From CAZYAK01 sp964645935 (lineage in GTDB: Bacteria > Patescibacteriota > Gracilibacteria > Peribacterales > Peribacteraceae), in NCBI GenBank assembly GCA_964645935.1, contig CAZYAK010000009.1, positions 1-36,213 on the forward strand: a DNA stretch of 36,213 nucleotides, written 5' to 3'. The notes under the pieces are model-generated. The model was not told where the DNA came from. It did no database searches and saw only the letters and a list, made by a program, of their open reading frames with translations. This document shows, one piece after another, positions 1 through 7,451 of the stretch (positions are counted from its first letter, which is position 1; each line of letters starts with the position of its first letter). Made by a program: the position numbers and the translations under genes.

Positions 1-357
1 TGCATTGAAGTTACGCCGAAGGAGATATTGAGGATTGGGAAAGAACTGAAACGTGACGAGATTCCCCAAGGTCATGATATAGCCCACCTTTGGAAGAGCG
101 TGAGAAAGCTAATAGAGGAGGATGGCAGGGGTGGCCAAGATGAGGAAAATGCTATTAACAATCTCATCGAAACTCTTTCGCAAGCTGACAAATATGCGAC
201 GGCGTTCCGCTACCCTACCGACAAGAAAGGACAGCCGAGCTTGGAAGGCTTTTCCCATCTCAATGTCAGAAAACTCAAAGAGGAATTTGATTTCGCGGCT
301 AGCTATCTTGATGGGATCATAAACGTATGGACCATTGAGTCTGAACAACGAAGCTAA
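1..357 (+). CDS. HEPN-like hypothetical protein, 5' end outside the window
   Basis: The reading frame is open from base 1, so the gene begins to the left of the window and about 118 C-terminal residues are visible. A TTG at 28 could act as a start, but the in-frame codons before it continue the protein. The visible part is charged and helical. A GHDIAHLW segment followed by FRYPTDKKG and a long C-terminal helix resembles small bacterial HEPN-like proteins (helical RNase or nucleotide-binding scaffolds common in defence and toxin-antitoxin loci). The usual catalytic R-x4-6-H motif is not evident in the visible part. The stretch is AT-richer than the rest of the window and the gene converges on the orphan gene at 444-1607. 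The family assignment is a pattern judgement only. Confidence 0.6.
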   Translation, partial: CIEVTPKEILRIGKELKRDEIPQGHDIAHLWKSVRKLIEEDGRGGQDEENAINNLIETLSQADKYATAFRYPTDKKGQPSLEGFSHLNVRKLKEEFDFAASYLDGIINVWTIESEQRS

Positions 358-443
358 AGACAATTGCAAGAAACCAGACGGATGGTACCTTTTTTCGAGG
401 CCGGGGGGTGGCTCAAACACAACAGACAACGTTATTCTTCCGG

Positions 444-1607
444 CTATTGTTTTTCTCGCTCTAGTTCTTCGAAGCTGATTTCATCCTTTAGTACGAAACC
501 AAAACCAGTGCGGTCATCGTCTCTGCTGGGCAGATCGAAACTCATGACCATAGTTTCATCATCATTTCTATCGCTAGTGCTTACCCATCCATGCATCACT
601 TCGCCCTTTTTCAATTCCTTGATTATTTCTCTCTCAAGTTTTTTACCATTTCGTCCTTCCTTTGGCATGCTCCAAATTGTTGCTACATCTCCCGTTGGAA
701 AGATGCGATGGATGTAAACACTTGAATAGAAAATGCCATATTCTATTTCATGACTCTGAGATTTCAGAGCAGCATCAATACAATAATCAATACAAAAACG
801 TATGTTTCGATCAGACCAGTTTTTCTCATGATCTAGCCAATTTTCGAATTCATAAAATAACTCATCAGTTTGAGTGTCCTTCCCGATCTTGGGAGTCAAA
901 TGATGAAAACGATGAAAGTCCGATCTCTTCACTCCGCACGATAGAAGTTCTAGCTGCTGATAAAGATAGCCAAAAGTTGCATCTCCATCGTACACAAACC
1001 GCTTTTTTGCATCGTAGGATGACGGCATTCTTTTGTGCCCATATATGTGATATGCAGCAAAAGCCAATGCAATCATGCAGTTCCTTTTCTCTCCCTTGGC
1101 GTAGGCTTCTTCTGCCTCTTTGATAAATTTCAAGATCTTAGAGTCCTTTATTAGTGCTGTCAGTGAGATGGCCTCTAGTGTCAGACTTAGATACTTCTCT
1201 GCAAGATCGCGCAAAAGTTCACGGGTGATTGTTGAGTATTCCTTGTTGTTCTCAGGATCAGGCAGAACACCATGATGTTTAGCCGACGTGCGTATTGAAG
1301 TCAGGCTTGCCATTTTTGTCTTGAAGGGAATCTCACCCTTAGAGGACTCTTTTTGCTGTATTGCATTGTAATAATCAAGAATCGAAGCGTAGGACTTTGG
1401 TTGTCCATGTATATGGTCCGAAATAGCTGCTAATCCTGCCTCTGCTGCGTCGTATAGCAGCATTAAGCCTCTCGTAAATGAATACTTGTCGCTTGTATCC
1501 AAGCAGTCTTGCTCTCCTGCCCTTAGCAGAGACTTGGCGAACGTCATGCGCTCCAAAACCTCTGGCCTTATGGCATTAGTAGGGGCCTTGCTGTCTTCTA
1601 GTGTCAT
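444..1607 (-). CDS. Hypothetical protein, helical, HEPN-like N-terminal half
   Basis: This 387-residue protein has no function I can name. The N-terminal half reads as a long helical bundle: an RGLMLLYDAAEAGL helix near residue 47, then a TSIRTSAKHHGVLPD segment near residue 105. This resembles uncharacterised bacterial proteins built on a HEPN-like fold. The C-terminal half (about 190-387) is unrecognised, and its last 60 residues are acidic and basic mixed. No signal peptide or membrane segment is visible. The gene is AT-rich compared with its neighbours, which suggests transfer. It converges on the HEPN-like gene at the left edge. A TATGAT box at 1614-1619 lies six bases upstream of the ATG, as at many genes in this window. 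Confidence 0.7.
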   Translation of the reverse strand: MTLEDSKAPTNAIRPEVLERMTFAKSLLRAGEQDCLDTSDKYSFTRGLMLLYDAAEAGLAAISDHIHGQPKSYASILDYYNAIQQKESSKGEIPFKTKMASLTSIRTSAKHHGVLPDPENNKEYSTITRELLRDLAEKYLSLTLEAISLTALIKDSKILKFIKEAEEAYAKGEKRNCMIALAFAAYHIYGHKRMPSSYDAKKRFVYDGDATFGYLYQQLELLSCGVKRSDFHRFHHLTPKIGKDTQTDELFYEFENWLDHEKNWSDRNIRFCIDYCIDAALKSQSHEIEYGIFYSSVYIHRIFPTGDVATIWSMPKEGRNGKKLEREIIKELKKGEVMHGWVSTSDRNDDETMVMSFDLPSRDDDRTGFGFVLKDEISFEELEREKQ

Positions 1608-1613
1608 GGCCCT

Positions 1614-1619
1614 ATCATA
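1614..1619 (-). promoter_or_regulatory. Candidate -10 box for a leaderless transcript
   Basis: The minus strand reads TATGAT, then AGGGCC, then the ATG of the 387-residue gene. The expected transcription start falls on the start codon. No convincing -35 hexamer is seen at the usual distance, so this site is supported mainly by the same spacing at other genes here. Confidence 0.4.
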
Positions 1620-1956
1620 TCCCTTCTGGGCATAGCATCTGCTGCTAAATTATCTACCCCCTAATATCCTCCCCCCGTCTCTTCACGCCTCTCACAGACA
1701 CATGGGTGTCTTACCGGGCGTTCAGAACTCCGGTCCACGCTCGGGAGCCGTCGCAAGCTCTGACTCCCTCACTCGCCCTTCTATCCTTCCCCTCCGGATA
1801 CGTCCCGGCCATGGCACCGGGGTGTCATTTTTGTAGAAAGGACCTCTCCCAATTCTCTAACCTAACAGGAAATGTGCATCTTGTAAATGCCGCAACGTCT
1901 CGCGTATCTCTGTTCGAAAGTCGTACACATCAGACCACCAGGCACATCTTGGAAGC

Positions 1957-1987
1957 ACCTCCGCCGCGCCTAGTTGCGGAGGTTTTT
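1957..1987 (+). terminator. Intrinsic-terminator-like hairpin
   Basis: ACCTCCGC (1957-1964) pairs perfectly with GCGGAGGT (1976-1983) across an 11-base loop and is followed by a run of T up to 1987. This has the form of a rho-independent terminator for plus-strand transcription. No plus-strand gene ends just upstream, so it may be a relic in the gene-poor stretch 1608-2449. Confidence 0.45.
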
Positions 1988-1993
1988 GGTGTG

Positions 1994-2377
1994 TCAGGGT
2001 GCCTGGTTTCCGTTTCCTGTTTGGGAGGCGGACCTCCCAACCCCTCCCAGAGAAGCGGAGGGTTCGTTCACGACGTTGAGCTTGGTCGTGGCCTCCAACA
2101 GCCCCTTCAGCGCCGGCCGGTAGGTGTGCTCCTGCGCATGGCCCGTCCCCAGTTCGCGCTGGATGTTGGCAAGGTAGACAGAAACGGCGTCGGGCACGGG
2201 GCCAGTCTTGCGCCTTGCCCGCTGCCACCAAGCCATGAGGGGAGTGCGAACGCCGCCTCCCCACAAGGACCCTTCCGGTTCCATTTTGGTAATGATGGCC
2301 TGTTCTTGGCTTGTGCTCCACGAATTATTTCCTCTTGCATTCGGTCGTACCTCCGCATATAGTGTCCATGCGAACAC
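1994..2377 (-). pseudogene. Remnant of an N6-adenine methylase / type II restriction-modification protein (N-terminus only)
   Basis: Residues about 52-106 of this 127-residue frame (roughly 2060-2224) read like the start of fused restriction-modification adenine methylases: a KTGPVPDAV segment, then YLANIQREL, then the characteristic EHTYRPALKGLLEA and VVNEP. In intact members the SAM-binding and catalytic parts follow over several hundred residues. Here the homology stops at about 2060, where the sequence changes to a hairpin-rich stretch with stops. This is best read as a decayed or truncated gene. The residues before 52 have no clear counterpart. It is the only recognisable coding signal in the gene-poor interval 1608-2449. 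Confidence 0.5.
2021..2040. repeat. Perfect short inverted repeat at the methylase breakpoint
   Basis: TTGGGAGG (2021-2028) and CCTCCCAA (2033-2040) form an eight-base-pair stem with a four-base loop. It lies just beyond the point where methylase homology ends, so it may mark the junction of the deletion or insertion that truncated the gene. Confidence 0.5.
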
Positions 2378-2449
2378 GAGTCGATATCAACTCCGTTCGG
2401 AAAGCTCCTCTCCTGCCCATACAAGCGCACGCGGGGAATTTTTTTGTGT

Positions 2450-2926
2450 CTACTCGCCGTCCTCCCTCTCGTGAGCGTCATCGTCGGATCCCGCTCGGAC
2501 CGTTCCGACCTCGTTCGGCTCCAGGATGAAGAACTCGTCCTGCACCCACTCGGGATCGATCTCCTGCGGCTTGCCGGTGTCGGCGCGGATGTAGACGAAG
2601 CCGCCGCTCTCCTGGAGCTCTTCGATCTCCGCGGCCGTCACGACCACCGCGCGCGGACCCTCGGGATGGTTGAGGAACCCGCGGGAGAGGACGCCTTCGT
2701 ACGTGAGGATGTTGCCGAGGTCGTTGTACTCGAAGGGCTTGGGGCTGATGTAGTCCTTGCCTTCGCGCGCACGTAGCTGCGCCACCGCACGGGTGCGACG
2801 TCCCTCTAGGTCCAGCGCGGCTTCCACGCCTTCGCGCGTATCGCCGCGCATGCCGTCCGTGACTGGCGGCGCCGGCGGAAGCGCGGAGACGTCGTCGGGA
2901 CCGTCGGGGGTGTTGGGATTCGTCAT
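2450..2926 (-). CDS. Hypothetical protein, soluble, 158 residues
   Basis: I do not recognise this family. The first 30 residues are rich in Pro, Asp and Gly and look disordered. Residues about 55-145 look folded, with a YISPKPFEYNDLGNIL segment and alternating hydrophobic strands. The last 15 residues are acidic. There is no signal peptide or membrane helix, so it is probably cytoplasmic. It starts 20 bases after the end of the exchanger gene at 2947-3990 on the same strand and has no promoter-like box of its own, so the two are probably co-transcribed. An overlapping minus-strand frame (2478-3032) is Arg/Pro-rich and looks like a shadow. Confidence 0.7.
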   Translation of the reverse strand: MTNPNTPDGPDDVSALPPAPPVTDGMRGDTREGVEAALDLEGRRTRAVAQLRAREGKDYISPKPFEYNDLGNILTYEGVLSRGFLNHPEGPRAVVVTAAEIEELQESGGFVYIRADTGKPQEIDPEWVQDEFFILEPNEVGTVRAGSDDDAHEREDGE

Positions 2927-2946
2927 GAAGGGACGGGGGAACCGAA

Positions 2947-3990
2947 TCAGGGCAGCTTTGCCTGCATGGGCATGCTCGACAGCGGCGGGCCAGACTTGAT
3001 CGCCGCATCGTCGCCAGAGAGGCGGAAGGCATTCCCCACCTGCAGCACGAGGAAGAGTGCGTAGAGTCCCAGGAGCACGGATCCTTCGCGTCGCGTGATG
3101 GTCCGGCCGGAACGAGAGAAAATATAGAAGAGGACGAGGCCTGTGGCCAGGATCCCGAGCGTCAGCAGCGCTTCGCTGCGCACGATGGGAAAAGCCCCCC
3201 CGAACAGCGGCAGAAACGCATAGATAAGCGTATTGGCGGCGGCCGAGCCCATGTAGTCACCGAAAGCAATATCCTTGTGCTTGCCAAGGATCGCGCGCAC
3301 CGCGATGACGAGCTCGGGGATATTGGTGCCGATGGAGAGCAGCAGCAACCCCACAAAAGACACCGGGATGCTAAGCAGCTCCGCCACCTCCACCGACTCG
3401 CGCACAAGCACGTTGCCTGCGACGAAGATGAGCACAGCCCCCGTGACGATCTTGCCAATGTCCATCGCCGTGGCACGGGTACTGCGCGTCAGCTGCCGTT
3501 TGGTGCGCGCAAGCGCTTCACGCGCTGTGTGCTCCGGCGAGCGGCGGTTATGCAGTACGTACAGAAGCGTGGTGTAGAGCAGGATCATCACCACGCCATC
3601 GAGCCTCGAGACACCGCCGTCCATGGACAACAGTGCTGGCAGCGCAACGACGCCGAGGAGCACGGCAACAGAGCGGGCAGACAGCGCCTGCGTCATGGGG
3701 ATGCCGTTGCCCAGCACGGCGAGGAGCGGGATCACGAGTAGGAAGATGACGAGCGAAGCCCCAAGCAGGTTGCCTGCCGACACTTGGGGCACGCCCCTGA
3801 GCGTGGCACTGAAGGCCACCGACATCTCACCAATGGACGTGAGGAACCCCAGCACGATAAACGCCACCGCGAAGCCCGGCTTGTTGTACCGCTTGGCCAC
3901 ACGGTCCGTGGCATCGATGAGGATGCCTGAGAGCCCCCAGATCACGCTCGCCGACAGTAGGAGGAGCACGAAGTGCGTAAGAACGTGCAT
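2947..3990 (-). CDS. Na+/Ca2+ exchanger family membrane protein (CaCA superfamily, YrbG/CaxA-like)
   Basis: A polytopic membrane protein of 347 residues with about ten hydrophobic segments and the two inverted alpha repeats that define the calcium/cation antiporter superfamily. Alpha-1 is near residues 48-82 (GFLTSIGEMSVAFSA, then GNLLGAS). Alpha-2 is near residues 215-255 (SIGTNIPELVIAVRA, then GDYMGSAAANT). The conserved acidic residues, Glu in GE(M)S and Glu in PEL, that coordinate the cation are present. A charged cytoplasmic loop near 150-175 separates the halves, as in YrbG. Family members exchange Ca2+ for Na+ or H+ across the cytoplasmic membrane; the exact ions are not predictable here. 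The gene has its own AT-rich promoter at 4017-4044 and an AAGGA-type ribosome site at about 4003-4008. Confidence 0.9.
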   Translation of the reverse strand: MHVLTHFVLLLLSASVIWGLSGILIDATDRVAKRYNKPGFAVAFIVLGFLTSIGEMSVAFSATLRGVPQVSAGNLLGASLVIFLLVIPLLAVLGNGIPMTQALSARSVAVLLGVVALPALLSMDGGVSRLDGVVMILLYTTLLYVLHNRRSPEHTAREALARTKRQLTRSTRATAMDIGKIVTGAVLIFVAGNVLVRESVEVAELLSIPVSFVGLLLLSIGTNIPELVIAVRAILGKHKDIAFGDYMGSAAANTLIYAFLPLFGGAFPIVRSEALLTLGILATGLVLFYIFSRSGRTITRREGSVLLGLYALFLVLQVGNAFRLSGDDAAIKSGPPLSSMPMQAKLP

Positions 3991-4016
3991 AGGATGTGTG
4001 TTTCCTTCTTAATATT

Positions 4017-4044
4017 ATTATACTATATTTGTGTTAATAATCAA
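4017..4044 (-). promoter_or_regulatory. Sigma-70-type promoter of the exchanger gene
   Basis: On the minus strand TTGATT (4039-4044) is followed, after 16 bases, by a perfect TATAAT (4017-4022) in an AT-rich island that contrasts with the GC-rich surroundings. The exchanger ATG is 26 bases downstream with an AGAAGGA-like ribosome site between. Confidence 0.7.
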
Positions 4045-4055
4045 TACTAGCCCGT

Positions 4056-4643
4056 TTACGGCCTCGCGCGTCCAGCCAAACCCCGCAGCAGCCTCCCGCG
4101 GCGGTCCACCAGGGTAAGAATTCGGATCAGCCCTTCCTGAAGCCAAAAATCCCATCCCCTCCCCGCACGGTCCACCCCCGGATCGCCAAGGACCGCATGT
4201 GTGGCATGGCACTCGTGTACCTGCACCCCAAACGCTCGCAGATGCGTGGCGGCCCGCCAGAGCTGCCGCTCGCCCGCGACCACGATGACGGGAGCATCTC
4301 CGCACTCCCGGAGCATCCGCGCGCACCGTTCGGAAGAGTCCGCCGTGTCCCGGCCATCACGCTCCAGGAGGATGTCGGACGACGCGACACCCGCCAAGAC
4401 GGCCACGCCGCGCATCGCATCGGCTTCGGTGAGGCGGTCAGGCACCACCCCCCTCCCCGAGAAGAGCAGCAACGCACCCGGCTGTCGCGCTCGCAGCGCG
4501 ACCGCCGCCAAGGCGCGGGCGTGTGTGGAGTGTCCGGCGCACGTCGCCGTGAGTTCGTCTCCGACCACAACTCCCGGCTGCAAGCCGGCAATGGCTTCGC
4601 CGTCCAGTCCTGCGCCGAAGGCGACAATCACCGCGCGACGCAC
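4056..4643 (-). CDS. DUF218 family protein (SanA/YdcF/ElyC-like)
   Basis: The frame carries the DUF218 pattern in order: an opening strand with VIVAFGAGLDG, a LLLFSGRG strand, a TEADAMRGVAVLAGV helix, then ILLERDGRDTADSSE and the strand-helix VIVVAGERQLWRAA. DUF218 proteins are linked to envelope polysaccharide homeostasis in E. coli (SanA, ElyC), but the reaction is not settled. The usual His in the final motif (often SxxHMxRA) is replaced by Gln (ERQLWRAA). I chose GTG at 4643. An upstream ATG at 4688 would overlap the preceding gene by 61 bases, and another GTG at 4631 would give a four-base GTGA overlap. It follows and overlaps the secreted Cys-rich gene, so translation is probably coupled. 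Confidence 0.72.
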   Translation of the reverse strand: MRRAVIVAFGAGLDGEAIAGLQPGVVVGDELTATCAGHSTHARALAAVALRARQPGALLLFSGRGVVPDRLTEADAMRGVAVLAGVASSDILLERDGRDTADSSERCARMLRECGDAPVIVVAGERQLWRAATHLRAFGVQVHECHATHAVLGDPGVDRAGRGWDFWLQEGLIRILTLVDRRGRLLRGLAGRARP

Positions 4644-5308
4644 CGGCCGGATTCGCAGACGACGTGCTGCTGCTGGCAGATGGCGCACGGCACGGCGCCG
4701 GACGCGCGCAGGCAGTTGGCGACATCCTCGGACGCGGCACGCACCGTGGAGAGTCTATCAATGCGTACGGCAGCGCCGCAGGTGACTAGCGGGCAGCTGG
4801 CTGAAAACAGCGTGCAGTCGGCGTCGGTCGAGCACGAGCGATTGCCCGCTACCGTGTCCTCGAAGCGATTGCGTTCCGCCGAGCACGTGCCACCGACTTG
4901 CTGAGAAGACGAGCTGTGCGACGAGGAAGAAGTGGGACGGTTGCGGCATGCACGCTCCGCGTCCCGGAAGATGTTGCGGATCTCGCGCTCCGTGTCTCTA
5001 AAGGCCTCCCTGCCCGCGCGAGTTCGGTCGCGGTACGCACGTTCGATGTTCGAGAGCTCGCGGTTGCGGTCGCGGGTGTGTTCGATGCCCCATGCGGCGT
5101 CGTAGCGGGACGCGTGCTCCTGTAACGCGGCCTCGATCTCGTCATGCGAGACACGCGTGGCCTGCAGGAAAGCGCCGTTGCGGTCGGCCCATGCGCGTGC
5201 CATGCATTCGCGGTAGCCGGGATCGCTTGTAGAGAGCGCAAGAATCGGCACTGCGGTGAACCCTAAGACGAGACCAAGGAAGCAGGGAACGAGGATGCGA
5301 GTGCGCAT
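4628..5308 (-). CDS. Secreted Cys-rich hypothetical protein with Ser linker
   Basis: The start at 5308 was chosen because it opens directly on a signal peptide (MRTRILVPCFLGLVLGFT, residues 1-25). Upstream codons in the same frame are Arg/Pro-rich and lie inside the previous gene. Residues about 28-125 are strongly charged and helical (many Arg, Glu), likely coiled coil. A Ser/His linker follows near 126-138, and then a compact domain with about ten cysteines (CSTDADCTLF, CPLVTCG, CAICQQQHVVC) that should form disulfides outside the membrane. The same architecture, with a Ser-rich linker before a Cys-rich module, is seen in the proteins at 17775 and beyond 30371. The function is unknown. The gene is followed by an overlapping DUF218 gene. 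Confidence 0.75.
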   Translation of the reverse strand: MRTRILVPCFLGLVLGFTAVPILALSTSDPGYRECMARAWADRNGAFLQATRVSHDEIEAALQEHASRYDAAWGIEHTRDRNRELSNIERAYRDRTRAGREAFRDTEREIRNIFRDAERACRNRPTSSSSHSSSSQQVGGTCSAERNRFEDTVAGNRSCSTDADCTLFSASCPLVTCGAAVRIDRLSTVRAASEDVANCLRASGAVPCAICQQQHVVCESGRCVAR

Positions 5309-5361
5309 AGAACAGGAGACGGAACCGGGCCACACAGCATACACGAGAACGTTTTCTACGC

Positions 5362-5616
5362 TCAACGGACCGCAATCGCGGTCCAGGCGCCCAAGATGAA
5401 ACCCAGGGCCAGGAGTGGTACGCCCACCTTGAGCGTGTACCAACCACGTACGGTCCAGCGGTTCCAGCGCTCGGTCTTGGCCTTCTCGTGGATGAACTGC
5501 TCCTCGGCCAGCTTCTCGCCCTCGCTGCGGTCGATGTAGACCGGGCGCTGGATGCTGCGTTCGAGCCAAGAGTGGATGGCATCATCCGCGGGCGGTTGCA
5601 GGCGTTGGGACGGCAT
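5362..5616 (-). CDS. Small single-pass membrane protein
   Basis: An 84-residue protein starting at the ATG at 5616. The longer in-frame extension to 5805 is Ser/Arg-rich and lies antisense-like over the metalloprotease frame, so it was discarded. Residues 1-58 are charged and helical (EGEKLAEEQFIHEKAKTE). Residues about 62-82 form one hydrophobic helix close to the C-terminus (VGVPLLALGFILGAWTA), so this is a tail-anchored protein with a cytoplasmic head. It overlaps the 3' end of the ImmA/IrrE-type gene by 35 bases, which suggests coupled expression and possibly a joint role. I do not recognise a family. Confidence 0.65.
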   Translation of the reverse strand: MPSQRLQPPADDAIHSWLERSIQRPVYIDRSEGEKLAEEQFIHEKAKTERWNRWTVRGWYTLKVGVPLLALGFILGAWTAIAVR

Positions 5617-6124
5617 AGCCAAGGGTGCGGAGGCGGATGACAACGGCGAGGGGCGACACGTGGAATTGGTCTGCAAGCTCCAAGACCGCCTTCTCCGTGG
5701 GCGTCCCTCCCCGGAGGCGCCGCTCGATGCGCTCGGCGGGCATGACCAGGTTCCCCGCGAACTCGTTGGCCTCCAACTCCTCTTCGTCATACTTCTCGTT
5801 TTCATCTCGGTTCATCACAAAGTCTCCGTCCACGAAATCCTCGCGCAGTGTCCCGTGGAGGAAATAGTGCCCGAGCTCGTGCGCGATGGTGAAAACCTGC
5901 CGAGCAGGCGAGTCCTCGCGGTTCACGTAGATGCGCCACTTACCCTCCTCTCGCCGGAGCGCCCCGGAGATGTCGTGGAGATCGGCCTCCAGGACTTCGA
6001 TCCCCTGCTCCTCCGCGATTGCCCGCAAGGACTCGAACGATTCACCGTGGCGGTGCTTGGCGAGCACGGACTCGGCCTGCGCACGGATGGCGGAGCGACG
6101 GTCGTCGGTGAGAATGGTCATCAT
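5582..6124 (-). CDS. ImmA/IrrE family zinc metallo-endopeptidase
   Basis: The zinc site HELGHYFLH (near residue 80-88 from this start) and the downstream glutamate-rich EEELEANEFAGNLVMP are hallmarks of the ImmA/IrrE (COG2856) protease family. Members cleave HTH-type repressors in mobile elements (ImmA) or DdrO in the Deinococcus damage response (IrrE). The start was set to ATG 6124, where MMTILTDDRRS follows and a TACGAT box lies six bases upstream; the frame is open to 6175. After the protease core a helical C-terminal part (about 135-180) resembles the family's HTH-like domain. No adjacent HTH repressor gene is present. Instead a small membrane protein overlaps the 3' end. Confidence 0.85.
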   Translation of the reverse strand: MMTILTDDRRSAIRAQAESVLAKHRHGESFESLRAIAEEQGIEVLEADLHDISGALRREEGKWRIYVNREDSPARQVFTIAHELGHYFLHGTLREDFVDGDFVMNRDENEKYDEEELEANEFAGNLVMPAERIERRLRGGTPTEKAVLELADQFHVSPLAVVIRLRTLGYAVPTPATARG

Positions 6125-6130
6125 GTTCCC

Positions 6131-6160
6131 ATCGTACGCATAGGGTGGACGATCGTACAA
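6131..6160 (-). promoter_or_regulatory. Promoter and candidate operator of the metalloprotease gene
   Basis: Minus-strand TTGTAC (6155-6160) and TACGAT (6131-6136) are 18 bases apart, and the -10 ends six bases before the ATG. The heptamer ATCGTAC occurs twice on the plus strand (6131-6137 and 6152-6158), exactly 21 bases apart, which is two helical turns. A perfect ACGATCGT palindrome (6149-6156) overlaps the -35. This layout fits repression by a protein bound on one DNA face. Confidence 0.55.
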
Positions 6161-6236
6161 CCATTTTCCGAACATATGCGTAAACCCGTCAGGAAACGGC
6201 AGCGCGCACGAACGGCGACAAGAATGGCAACGACCG

Positions 6237-7451
6237 CTACTCGAACCGCAGCGCCTCCATGGGGCTCAAATCGGCAGCCTTCTTCGCCGGGAAGATGCCA
6301 AACACGAGACCGATCCCGATGGCCATGACCACGGCCATAAGGATGGACGGGAACGAGAGCACGAAATCAAAACCGCCGAGCGCCGCGGAGGCCGCCTGCG
6401 AGAGCAGCCAGCCGAACCCTGCACCGATGACGACGCCGATGGCGCCGCCCGTAAACGTGAGCGACACGGCCTCCAAGAGGAATTGCAACAGGATATCCCG
6501 ACTGCGAGCTCCCAACGCCTTCCGCAGCCCGATCTCACGCGTCCGTTCCGTCACGGACACCAGCATGATGTTCATGATGCCGATGCCCCCCACGAGCAAC
6601 GAGATGGCGGCGACGAGCGACAGGAAGATCGTGAGACCGAGTGTGACCGAGCCCACGATCGCCGTGATCTGCTCCGCGCTGCGGGCGCGAAAGTCGTCCT
6701 TCTCGGGATCGCCATTCGGGTTGTCCAGGCGGTGGCGCTGCCGCAGGAGCTGCGTGATGTCTTCCTCCGCGAGCGTGGGATCGCCCTTGGTCTTGAGTGT
6801 CATGTACGTGAGGTGCTTCTGGCCCGTGAGTGCGCGCGCCGCGGTGATGGGGATGTAGACGGGCTTGTCGAGGTCCGAGAGGAGGAGCGACCCTTGGGAT
6901 TCCAGTACGCCCACAACGGTAAACGACTGTTCGCCAATCTTGATGCGTTTGTCCAGCGGCGTATCGTCGCCGAAGAGGTCGGTAGCCGTCTTGCCGGACA
7001 CCACGGCCACGTTGCGGGCGCCGTTCACATCGGATTCGTCCAAGAGACGTCCCGCAGCGAGCTTGAGGGCGTAATTCGTGAAGATGTTGCCATTGGTGCC
7101 CATCACCATAGGGCTCTTTTCCTCGCGGCCATAGGCCACGCTGCGCGAAACGAGAATAATTGGAGCCACGCTCTCCACGGTGGAGAGGCGTCGCACGGCC
7201 TCAAAGTCGTCTTGCGTGAGCGAGTCCTGCGCACCGCCGAGCTTCTCCAAGCCTACGGGGAAGATATCCATGGTATCGGTACCCACGGACTCGATGGTCT
7301 TCAGGATGTAGTTCTGGAAGCTGCCGCCCATGGAGACCATGAGCACCACCGACGCCACGCCGATGATGATGCCGAGCATCGTGAGGCCGGTCCGGGTCTT
7401 GTTGACCGTAATACCTCGAAACGCCGTCGAGAGGAGGTCTGAATTCTTCAT
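6237..7451 (-). CDS. ABC transporter permease, MacB-like (second of two)
   Basis: A 404-residue MacB/FtsX-type permease starting at ATG 7451, which overlaps the stop of the preceding permease (ATGA). It has the family layout: an N-terminal membrane helix after NKTRTGLTMLGIIIG, a large extracytoplasmic MacB core domain (about 45-265), then three membrane helices around LLVGGIGIMNIMLVS and the two last segments near 330-390. The conserved TERTREIGLRKALGA coupling segment that contacts the ATPase is present. Such permeases do not pass substrate through a channel. They work mechanically with an adaptor to export peptides, lipids or drugs. It closes the MarR-led operon. It is paralogous to the neighbour at 7448-8674. 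Confidence 0.92.
   Translation of the reverse strand: MKNSDLLSTAFRGITVNKTRTGLTMLGIIIGVASVVLMVSMGGSFQNYILKTIESVGTDTMDIFPVGLEKLGGAQDSLTQDDFEAVRRLSTVESVAPIILVSRSVAYGREEKSPMVMGTNGNIFTNYALKLAAGRLLDESDVNGARNVAVVSGKTATDLFGDDTPLDKRIKIGEQSFTVVGVLESQGSLLLSDLDKPVYIPITAARALTGQKHLTYMTLKTKGDPTLAEEDITQLLRQRHRLDNPNGDPEKDDFRARSAEQITAIVGSVTLGLTIFLSLVAAISLLVGGIGIMNIMLVSVTERTREIGLRKALGARSRDILLQFLLEAVSLTFTGGAIGVVIGAGFGWLLSQAASAALGGFDFVLSFPSILMAVVMAIGIGLVFGIFPAKKAADLSPMEALRFE

Noticed and set aside
1680..1860. Searched for tRNA or small RNA in the GC-rich part of the gene-poor stretch.
   Set aside because: No cloverleaf with a TTCRA loop and matching acceptor stem could be found on either strand.
1706..2362. A 218-residue plus-strand frame in the gene-poor stretch.
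   Set aside because: Its protein has no domain-like pattern and crosses a terminator-like hairpin and the methylase remnant. It was not called.
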